Of a stretch of 64,000 nucleotides of DNA, positions 1 through 7,094 are shown piece by piece. The position numbers and the translations under genes are program-made. Source of the stretch: JALHMI01 sp964598535 (lineage in GTDB: Bacteria > Planctomycetota > Planctomycetia > Pirellulales > PALSA-1355). The first letter of the stretch is position 1; each line of letters starts with the position of its first letter. The stretch lies in NCBI GenBank assembly GCA_964598535.1, contig CAZRCI010000009.1, positions 62,001 to 126,000 on the forward strand. The letters run 5' to 3'. Below the pieces are notes generated by a model. That model had not been told where the DNA came from, searched no databases, and saw only the letters and a program-made list of their open reading frames with translations.

Positions 1-902
1 ACTCGGGCTCGCGGAACTCGTCGATCAGCCGGCCGCAGAGTTTCCAGAGCTTGTCGGTCGTCCGCTCGGCACCGTCGCGGAGGAGTTTCTTCAGCTTGGC
101 GAATGCCAACTCGATCGGGTTTAGATCGGGCGAGTATGGCGGTAGGTAACGCAGCTCGGCGCCTGCTGCTTCAATCGCTTCGCGGACTCCTTGGACTTTG
201 TGACTCGAGAGATTGTCCATCACGACGAGGTCGCCCGGTCGCAAGGTCGACACGAGGTGCTGTTCGACCCAAGCGAGGAACAAGCGATCCATGGATCGCG
301 CCCTCAACGGTCAGCGGAGCCACGAAGCCGCTGGCTCGCAACGCACCAAGAAACGTTGTCGTTTCCCAACGCGCAGCCGGTGCTCGTTCGATCAACCGGG
401 TGCCCAACGCCGAGCGACCGTAGGTCCGTGTCAGGTTGTTTTTTTCCCAGTTTCGTCGATAAAGACGACCTGGTTGGGATCGATCTGGGCTTGCGACGCG
501 CACCACTGGACGCGACGCTCGGCGACATCTGGCCGCGCTGCTGCTCGGCGGCAATGAGCGTCTTTTTTTTCGCGTCTGTTCCAACGCCCGGCAGGCGGTG
601 CAGATCGTCTGCAAGGAGACCTTCTCGCCCAGTTCTGTTCGTAGCGCGGACTGTAGCTCGCGCAAATAGATGTCTGGCTGCGCGTCGATCCGGGCCAGCA
701 ACCAATCCGCCCAGACGTGCCATTTGGGCATACGCTTGCGAGTTGTCTTCGCTGCCACTTGGCCCGTTTTGCGCCGCTGTTGCTTAATGCGTCGAACCCA
801 CGCCTTCGATACGCCAAACCGCAATACCACATCGTGCGTACGCTCGTCCGCGTCACACGCCGCGAGCACCTGCGCGCGGAATTCCTTCGAGTACGCTTCC
901 AT
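1..902 (-). pseudogene. IS630-family transposase, frameshifted and cut by the window edge
   Basis: Mobile-element DDE transposase that would cut and join element ends at TA sites. The N-terminal part (minus strand from 902) shows a helix-turn-helix (VSKAWVRRIKQQ). A later frame gives VVFIDETG, the first catalytic Asp region. The last frame gives VVMDNLSSHK and PYSPDLNPIE, the second Asp and final Glu region typical of IS630/Tc1. These blocks lie in different reading frames. One shift sits at an 8-T run (563-570, A8 on the coding strand), another at a 7-T run (439-445), and further breaks fall near 540 and near 290. Programmed slippage could explain one A-run, but four breaks point to a dead copy. 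The C-terminus runs off base 1. The right terminal repeat was not located with confidence. Confidence 0.85.
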
Positions 903-1058
903 GCAGCCACCTCCATTGAATGAGATGACTCGGTTTAATCATATCGCCTAGAGGGACCGTGGAACCGCACTAGATACATAGGCGCATGAGCCAGCAGACT
1001 CCAAACGATACCCATGCAGCTTAACCATGTACTGCCGCGAAGCTGGCAGGCGCGAGCG

Positions 1059-1385
1059 CTAGTTTGCAAGCAGGATCGTAACCAGCAGCGTCGAGGGCTC
1101 CAGCCCTTCGAGGGCATGTTGGTCGCCGCCCTCCATGTAGAGCAGATCCTGCGGCGTGAGCGTTCTTCGCTGACCGCGCGTCTCAAAGACGACCTTGCCG
1201 GTCAGACACTGGATAATCACCTCGTGCTGAACGGAGTGCGGTGGAATTTTCTTTCCGGCCGGCAGCACCATCCGGAGCACTTCCAAGCGTGGCGTTTTCA
1301 GCAAGGTGGTCGTCCTGCCCTCGGCGCCTTCGGCATCATCCAGCAGATTAATGACCTCGCCGGCGCTAACGTGACGGATAGCCAT
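1059..1385 (-). CDS. Small single-domain cupin protein
   Basis: A 108-residue protein that is one cupin barrel. Motif 1 is degenerate but visible around PPHSVQHEVIIQCLTG, with two His and a Glu as likely metal ligands. Motif 2 appears as DLLYMEGGDQHAL. The ATG at 1385 has a strong ribosome site (AGGAGG) 8 bases upstream. It lies 42 bases downstream of the NO reductase gene on the same strand, so it is probably the last gene of that operon. Cupins of this size often act as small-molecule or metal sensors or as dioxygenase-like stress proteins. The reaction here is unknown. A role in the NO response is inference from position only. Confidence 0.8.
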   Translation of the reverse strand: MAIRHVSAGEVINLLDDAEGAEGRTTTLLKTPRLEVLRMVLPAGKKIPPHSVQHEVIIQCLTGKVVFETRGQRRTLTPQDLLYMEGGDQHALEGLEPSTLLVTILLAN

Positions 1386-1427
1386 CGGGGTTCCTCCTAT
1401 CGTGGTAGGCGAAGTTATCGAGAGCGA

Positions 1428-3671
1428 TTACTGTGGCGAATCCTCGGCGTTTGACTCTCGAAACGAATGGCCTGTTGCCAGGCCGGCGATAAATGCGACC
1501 AGGGCAACCGCTCCCAAGAAGAAAACCGTATCCCCGATAACGCGCATCCAACGCAGGTTTTGCATCAGCGGCGTTTGCATGAACTCCGAACTGCGTGCAT
1601 ACCAATAGCCTTGGTCCACCGATGCCCAGGTTTGCATGAGGCCAACGGGCAGCAAGCTCAAGAGGCACATCGCGGCCAACCCCAGGTTGAGTGACCAGAA
1701 GGAGAAACGAATGAGCCCCTCTTTCCAATCGCGGCCTGGGATGAGCGTGCGAAGGCAGATCAGGGTAAGGCCGATGCCGAGCATACCGTACACGCCAAAC
1801 AGCGCCGCATGCCCGTGCAGCGGCGTGGTGTTCAGGCCCTGCATGAAGTAGAGCGCAATGGGCGGATTGATCATGAAGCCGAACAAACCCGCGCCGACCA
1901 TGTTCCAGAACGCGACCGAAACGAAGAAATAGATCGGCCATTTGTAACGTTGCACCCAGACCGTGGCGTGCGAACGTCTGAGGTCCTCGGTCGCTTCGAA
2001 GCCCACCAGGACCAGAGGCACGACCTCGAGCGCACTGAAGACCGAGCCCCATGCCAGCACGGCCGTCGGCGTTCCTGAAAAGTACAGGTGATGGCACGTT
2101 CCGATGATGCCTCCGGACAAGAAGATCGTGGCCGAAAGCAGGGCCGCGGCCGCGGCGATCCCCGGGCGGATCAACTGGAGACGCATGAAGACAAACGCGA
2201 TGACGGTTGTGGCAAAGACCTCGAAGAAACCTTCGACCCAGAGGTGCACAACCCACCACCGCCAATACTCGACGATCGAGAGATGAGTATGTTGGCCCCA
2301 GGTGAGGCCCGCTCCGTAGAAGCCGGCGATGGCCGCGGTGGAAACGGCGAGCAGTCCGACGAGCTGTTTTTGCTCTCCGGGACGGCGTAGCGCCGGCCAA
2401 AGCGCGCGCATCATCAGGACGAACCAGATGAGCAGCCCCGCCATCAACAGGAGTTGCCAGAAACGCCCCAGGTCGACGTACTCATAGCCCTGGTGTCCGA
2501 AGTAAAATGCCACGGTATCGGAAAGCTTGTTGTGAATACTGAGCCATTCGCCGGTGAGTGAGCCCACGACGACCACCAACAACGCCACGAATAGGATGTT
2601 TACTCCCAGTCGCTGGCCGCGCGGTTCGATCTCGCTGACTAGCGGCCCAATATAGAGTCCGGCGGCCAGCCATGCCGTGGCAATCCAGAACAAGCCCAAC
2701 TGAACGTGCCAGGTTCGGGTGACGCTATAAGGCAGCCAATCCGAAAGCGGTACGCCGTAGAACCCGTCGCCTTCGACACCATAGTGAGCGGTGACCACGC
2801 CGAGTAGCATCTGTACCAGGATGAGCGCCGCGACAACCCAGAAATACTTTACGGTCGCTCGTTGAGACGGCGTCGCGTTCCAGGTGCCGAGAGGGTCTGC
2901 CAGGGGCGTTTCTCTGTGCGGTTCTTCTTCCCGTTGCGACGCATACCACCAGGCCATGGCCGAGATTCCCGCCAGCAACATGATGATGCTGACCCCGGTC
3001 CAGACCACGGTTTCGCCTGTGGGCCGGTTTTCGACCAACGGCTCGTAAGGCCAATTATGCGTATAGGTGATTTCTTCGCCGGGCCGATTGGTTGCCGCGG
3101 CCCAAGACGTCCAAAAGAAGAACGCGGAGAGCTGCTTGAGCCGTTCCGGGGCGGTCACCGCGCCGGGCGGAATCGCATAGTCGGCGTTTCCTTCGGAGAA
3201 TACCCGGGCGAAGTGTTCGTGATTCGCCTCGAATGCCGCTGCCCGGAGCGGGTCGATCGTAATCGTGTTGGATTCGGGATCGTAGGTGTTTTCTCGCCAA
3301 CTTTTCGCCAATCGGCCAACGAGCTGCGCCTGGTGTTCTTCGTCGAGCTTGTCAAAGTCGCCGCCAAATTCGTCGCGCGCCCAGTGGTCGAGCACAAACA
3401 TGGCCTCGCGATGTAGCCAGTCCGCGGTCCAGTCGGGCGCGACATAGCTGCCGTGCCCCCAGACCGAGCCGACCTGCATGCCGCCCAGCGTCTGCCAGAC
3501 GTTTTGACCGGCCTGGATATCACCAGAATCGATGACAATTTGTTGTCCGTCGGAGGTGACAACGCGGTCGGGCAGGGGAGGCGCTTGCTGGTAGATTCTG
3601 GTGCCTAACCATCCGAGTACCGCGAACGATGCGACAACCACCACGACAAAGAGAGCCCACAGCCGCCTCAT
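1428..3671 (-). CDS. norB: Quinol-dependent nitric oxide reductase (single-subunit qNorB)
   Basis: Reduces two NO to N2O in the cytoplasmic membrane, taking electrons from quinol. At 747 residues it has the length of qNOR. An N-terminal membrane anchor is followed by a periplasmic domain (about residues 25-220, containing QNVWQTLGGMQVGSVWGHGS), which replaces the NorC cytochrome subunit. Twelve or so further membrane segments follow. The heme-copper-oxidase-type core carries His ligands in VEGFFEVFATT, GTCHHLYF and LHGHAALFGVYGMLG. The ATG at 3671 has an AGAGGAAG site before it. It is preceded by the CxxCH cytochrome gene (65 bases) and followed by the cupin gene. The organism may use it for NO detoxification or partial denitrification. 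No other denitrification genes are in the window. Confidence 0.95.
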   Translation of the reverse strand: MRRLWALFVVVVVASFAVLGWLGTRIYQQAPPLPDRVVTSDGQQIVIDSGDIQAGQNVWQTLGGMQVGSVWGHGSYVAPDWTADWLHREAMFVLDHWARDEFGGDFDKLDEEHQAQLVGRLAKSWRENTYDPESNTITIDPLRAAAFEANHEHFARVFSEGNADYAIPPGAVTAPERLKQLSAFFFWTSWAAATNRPGEEITYTHNWPYEPLVENRPTGETVVWTGVSIIMLLAGISAMAWWYASQREEEPHRETPLADPLGTWNATPSQRATVKYFWVVAALILVQMLLGVVTAHYGVEGDGFYGVPLSDWLPYSVTRTWHVQLGLFWIATAWLAAGLYIGPLVSEIEPRGQRLGVNILFVALLVVVVGSLTGEWLSIHNKLSDTVAFYFGHQGYEYVDLGRFWQLLLMAGLLIWFVLMMRALWPALRRPGEQKQLVGLLAVSTAAIAGFYGAGLTWGQHTHLSIVEYWRWWVVHLWVEGFFEVFATTVIAFVFMRLQLIRPGIAAAAALLSATIFLSGGIIGTCHHLYFSGTPTAVLAWGSVFSALEVVPLVLVGFEATEDLRRSHATVWVQRYKWPIYFFVSVAFWNMVGAGLFGFMINPPIALYFMQGLNTTPLHGHAALFGVYGMLGIGLTLICLRTLIPGRDWKEGLIRFSFWSLNLGLAAMCLLSLLPVGLMQTWASVDQGYWYARSSEFMQTPLMQNLRWMRVIGDTVFFLGAVALVAFIAGLATGHSFRESNAEDSPQ

Positions 3672-3736
3672 TGCTAGACTTCCTCTTTCGAATTGAGCTT
3701 CAAATTAGTATCACGCACGGCATCGTTGCCGGCATA

Positions 3737-5050
3737 TCACCGCGACTCTTCCCGTTTCCAATAGTCGGGCAGGTTGGATTTGGTGTCGCGTAGTATTTGC
3801 ACGATCGCTTCCCTGTCTTCCGTCGACAAATGGGCATACTTGTCGCGGTCCTGGCCCTCGACCAGGACCTCCCACAATCTGCGCCAAACAAACTCCAGCA
3901 TCTCGTCCGGAAGCGCGTCGAAGCCCTCGCTATAGACGAGGTAGCTACAGGGGTACCGGAACATGCGCCGTTCGAAGTCGAGATCGCGCAGCGATCGGCC
4001 CTGCTGATCTCGCGGCCCCAGTTGGCAAAATTCTTCCGCGTAGTTTGAAGTACCGGTCACGCGTTCGGTCAAGGCGGCTTCCTCGAAGAACAGCAACGCT
4101 TCCACCAGATCTTCGCCGGCACTGGCGATTCGGCTGGTGGTGCTTTGCAGGCGCGTCTCGCTCGGTTCTCCGAGGGAACGATTCAACTCGGCCTGATAAT
4201 GGAGCGCTTGACGGGTGGCGAAGCTGGCCTTGGTGAGCCGATTTTGCACGAGGGTTTGGTGCTCTAGCACCATTAGCGCCACGATATCGCTGTGCGGCGT
4301 CGGATATTTATCAATCGTAAACCGGCCGCTCAAGTTCGTGACGTTTTGCCCGGCTCCGTTGTCGAGCTCCGCAGGCATCTCGCGCCCCGGAATGACCAGG
4401 TTGCCCAGGTGCTTTTGAGCGCCGTGCGTGCCCGTGACGTACCAACCTCCCCAGCGGCGATCGAAAGGGGTGCGGTGATCGACCATGTTGCTACCGCCGG
4501 AGAAGATCGGCTGGCCGCTACTTGTGACATAGAGAGATCGCACCAGATGTCCCGGCACATTTTCGGTGCGCGAAGAGCTGTGGCACAGCAAGCAACTATC
4601 GGTTAGACGAGCGAACGTAGGCGCCTTGTCCGGAGTTTGATTCAAGGTGTAAAAAACTGTGCCAAGCTGACGATCGTTCACCGAGATCTCCAGCACTTCT
4701 CCTTGTTGGCAGTATCCGACGTACGTTTGCTCGTTGAAATAGATGGCTCGCGGTGTGCGCGGCGAAATTCGATTGCGTTGCAGGCTTGTCTGCGAAAATA
4801 CCAGTACCTGCGACGATTCGGGAATCTTCAACGCGCGCAAGAGCGGACGCAGGTATCCAAATTCCGATTCGTATTCAAAGCTGACTTGGCCCGCAGCTAC
4901 GGAGTCCATCAGGTTGGAGACCGCGTTGTCGGGCGTCCCGGCGCTATATGAGATCGGCGGTTGCTCAAAGTCTTGCGCGCCGGCGATTGCGCTCAAGAGC
5001 CCACCGATGCTCGCGATTAGTAGGAACAGGACACGATGGATACGTTTCAT
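3737..5050 (-). CDS. Secreted protein with one CxxCH heme site, in the NO operon
   Basis: About 437 residues, starting from the ATG at 5050, which overlaps the protoglobin stop codon (ATGA). The longer upstream reading has no signal-like start. Residues 1-25 form a signal peptide (RVLFLLIASIGGLLSAIAGAQ), so the protein is periplasmic or outside. A single covalent heme c motif CLLCH lies near residue 152, followed by SSSRTENVPGHLVRSLYV, which may give the second axial ligand. The remaining sequence is soluble and is not a family I can name. Its place between protoglobin and qNorB suggests electron transfer or a redox role in the NO response. That is inference. Confidence 0.7.
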   Translation of the reverse strand: MKRIHRVLFLLIASIGGLLSAIAGAQDFEQPPISYSAGTPDNAVSNLMDSVAAGQVSFEYESEFGYLRPLLRALKIPESSQVLVFSQTSLQRNRISPRTPRAIYFNEQTYVGYCQQGEVLEISVNDRQLGTVFYTLNQTPDKAPTFARLTDSCLLCHSSSRTENVPGHLVRSLYVTSSGQPIFSGGSNMVDHRTPFDRRWGGWYVTGTHGAQKHLGNLVIPGREMPAELDNGAGQNVTNLSGRFTIDKYPTPHSDIVALMVLEHQTLVQNRLTKASFATRQALHYQAELNRSLGEPSETRLQSTTSRIASAGEDLVEALLFFEEAALTERVTGTSNYAEEFCQLGPRDQQGRSLRDLDFERRMFRYPCSYLVYSEGFDALPDEMLEFVWRRLWEVLVEGQDRDKYAHLSTEDREAIVQILRDTKSNLPDYWKREESR

Positions 5051-5667
5051 TGGACTGCGGCGGCTAGGCGGGACGTCCGCCTGTGCGAAGCGGGCCGAAC
5101 CTGATAGTGGCGGGTGATAAGATCGTTTTGAATCCAAAGTAGTTTACCAAACGCCCGTAGCGTACGTGTCTCTGCCTCGCGCTCGAGCCCCAAGCTTAGG
5201 ATCGTTGCCGTCAGGGCGTCAGCGACAAATCCAAGCAGGGCATTCATCTGCACGAGCGGCACATCGAGTTGCTGCGAACCGGCGTGGGGCGTGTGAATTT
5301 CACCGACCCGGTCTAAATAGACAAACATCTTGGCGTCGAATGGCTTGGTGACCAGAGTGACGAGATACCGGGCCAGATGGCTTTTGCGAAATTGGATCAT
5401 CTCGTGGTCTTGCGCGAGCGACTCGAGGTCGTCTGGCACTGCTCCTTCGTAGCCCGACTGACGTGGAACGAAATGCCGCTTGGTGGCGTTGTAGGCGAAT
5501 AACTTATCGTAAACGGCGTCCACCAAGGCCGGCACGACAGGCGCCAGCGGGGCGGCGGCGGCATGAATCGCGGCGGCATCGTCCGCGGTAAACGTCATAA
5601 ACTCAGCCAGGTAACCCACGCGGTAGTGCAGGTCGGTTTCCAGTCGCGACTCGTCGATGTATTTCAT
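5047..5667 (-). CDS. Protoglobin-domain heme protein
   Basis: A single-domain globin of the protoglobin / globin-coupled-sensor type without an output domain. The sequence runs YDKLFAYNATKRHF, then HLARYLVTLVTKPFD and YLDRVGEIHTPH, which match the B/E-helix and proximal-His side of the family. It probably binds NO, O2 or CO through heme in the cytoplasm. I prefer the ATG at 5667 (206 residues). The longer frame beginning at 5730 would start inside a perfect dyad (5711-5732) that looks like an operator. Its stop overlaps the next gene's start by 4 bases, so translation is coupled. As first gene of a qNorB operon it could be an NO scavenger feeding the reductase, or a sensor. Confidence 0.8.
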   Translation of the reverse strand: MKYIDESRLETDLHYRVGYLAEFMTFTADDAAAIHAAAAPLAPVVPALVDAVYDKLFAYNATKRHFVPRQSGYEGAVPDDLESLAQDHEMIQFRKSHLARYLVTLVTKPFDAKMFVYLDRVGEIHTPHAGSQQLDVPLVQMNALLGFVADALTATILSLGLEREAETRTLRAFGKLLWIQNDLITRHYQVRPASHRRTSRLAAAVQ

Positions 5668-5710
5668 CAGGAGGGCTCGGTGCATGCAGGGTTTAGGGAG
5701 GCGGGCTGTA

Positions 5711-5780
5711 AATTGGACATTTGTATCCAATTAATGATTCCGGTATGGTATCCGGAGGCTATCTGGATGTCAATATCCAG
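5711..5780. promoter_or_regulatory. Array of three dyads with 25-bp period, upstream of the NO operon
   Basis: Three inverted repeats lie in the upstream region. The first is AATTGGA-N8-TCCAATT (5711-5732), perfect over 7-base arms. The second is an imperfect CCGG-N8-CCGG (5740-5755). The third is CTGGAT-N6-ATCCAG (5763-5780). Each contains TATCC on the plus strand, at 5724, 5749 and 5774, exactly 25 bases apart. It lies just before the protoglobin start and 200 bases past the PilZ stop. This looks like an array of activator or repressor sites. The motif does not match the FNR/NNR (TTGAT-N4-ATCAA) or NorR (GT-N7-AC core) consensus that I know. Confidence 0.55.
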
Positions 5781-5981
5781 GAATTAGCGGAGGGGACAAC
5801 TCGAAAAGTTCACGCCGAGGGCAGCGCCGGGCCTGACAGGCCGGTCGTTTTTGCGCTGGCCCAATCTCAGATAGAGTTAGCTTCGGCGAATTGGGCGCAG
5901 CGTGACGCAAGCCGGGCCTTCTACGAAGCGCTGAACGCGCGGAGGCTCTTCCTGCCACGCTATCTATAAAACCTAGTAGCG

Positions 5982-6857
5982 CTAGAGCTTGTCACCAGGG
6001 CGCAACGCGCGCGAGTATTCGTCGAACTGCGGCTGAGCGGTAGGTTGAAGGTTCCGCAGCAGGTAGAAGTCCTCGCCGCGGATGAATTGGCAACCTACCA
6101 GGTGGTTTTCGCCCACGGCGAGCGACCAGCGCACTTTGAGCCGTAGCGGGGCTTCGCCCTGCGGCGTCGCGGCGATGACATGCACGATCCGGCTGCGCTC
6201 CGGCGGCATGCTCGTTAGCAGGCATAGCCCACCTTCCGACAGATCGCGTACCAGACCCACGAGTCTTTTTTCGCCCGGCGTCCATTCGACGCCCACGGGA
6301 ATTCGCGTCTGATATCTGACGGCTGACCTTCGTTCCAGCAGGCCGCTCAGCAGCACTTCGTTGAACTGCGCCTCGCTCATGCGCGAGCGATATTCGCATT
6401 CGACCAGCCAGTCGCCAGCCAGGTTCGGTCGAGCCCAGCCGATTTCGGCCGAAAGCTCGAGCGTCCGAACCAGTTTCGAGCTGTTGAGTCGCAGGCGGCA
6501 CTGGCTCGGCAATTGCGGCGGACCGGCCATCAGCAGTTTCGCGCTAGCCGGAGAGATTTCTCGGAGTTCGACCGCATACGGCGTCAATGCCCCGCCGGCC
6601 GCCTCTGGAATCAATTGTGCGTCGACCATTTCCGGATGCACGAGCGGGTAGGATCGATCGCACGTCGTTTGCAACATCGTCATCGCTTCCGAAGCTCCTG
6701 CTGGCCGTAGACAGTCAACCGACAAATCTAGGTCGCCAGCGAGCATCGAGCGCAAAAAATGATTGGAACCATGTCCGCTTGGAGAACGCTCGCCGCGGGC
6801 AATGAAAAATTTCGCTGCTTTCGGGAGGTCGCGATGAGCGGTTCCTATCGTCGTCAT
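5982..6857 (-). CDS. PilZ-domain protein
   Basis: About 291 residues from the ATG at 6857. A GTG at 6926 would add 23 residues. The C-terminal third is a PilZ domain. RSAVR gives the RxxxR motif, and DLSEGG, about 28 residues later, gives the D/NxSxxG motif, both needed for cyclic-di-GMP binding. The preceding 180 residues resemble a YcgR-like or second degenerate PilZ beta-barrel, but no firm motif is visible. It is probably a cytoplasmic c-di-GMP effector acting on motility, polysaccharide or secretion partners not present here. It is transcribed toward the NO operon, with a 250-base gap that holds the dyad array. It is divergent from the terpene-synthase fusion gene. Confidence 0.75.
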   Translation of the reverse strand: MTTIGTAHRDLPKAAKFFIARGERSPSGHGSNHFLRSMLAGDLDLSVDCLRPAGASEAMTMLQTTCDRSYPLVHPEMVDAQLIPEAAGGALTPYAVELREISPASAKLLMAGPPQLPSQCRLRLNSSKLVRTLELSAEIGWARPNLAGDWLVECEYRSRMSEAQFNEVLLSGLLERRSAVRYQTRIPVGVEWTPGEKRLVGLVRDLSEGGLCLLTSMPPERSRIVHVIAATPQGEAPLRLKVRWSLAVGENHLVGCQFIRGEDFYLLRNLQPTAQPQFDEYSRALRPGDKL

Positions 6858-7094
6858 AATCGTTGCAATTGCACAATTGCCCGTGGCTTGCGTAAAGCAA
6901 GACCGCACATTCAACCGAGACGGCACAGCTTTTCACGATTTGAAAAATGAATCGTCAAATGGCATCTCAGAGTCGTTCATTCTCGTGGACAGGGTTCGGG
7001 CAATTGCTCCATAATCAACGAGTTCCGCGCGAGAACGCTATCGGGAGAATAGTGTTTGCGCGGGGCTTCACATCAAAACGATTCAGGGTACGCC

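Noticed and set aside
1366..2400. Long open frame in another frame of the NO reductase gene
   Set aside because: It is a same-strand shadow with high Arg, Gly and His content and no domain, inside the well-supported qNorB gene.
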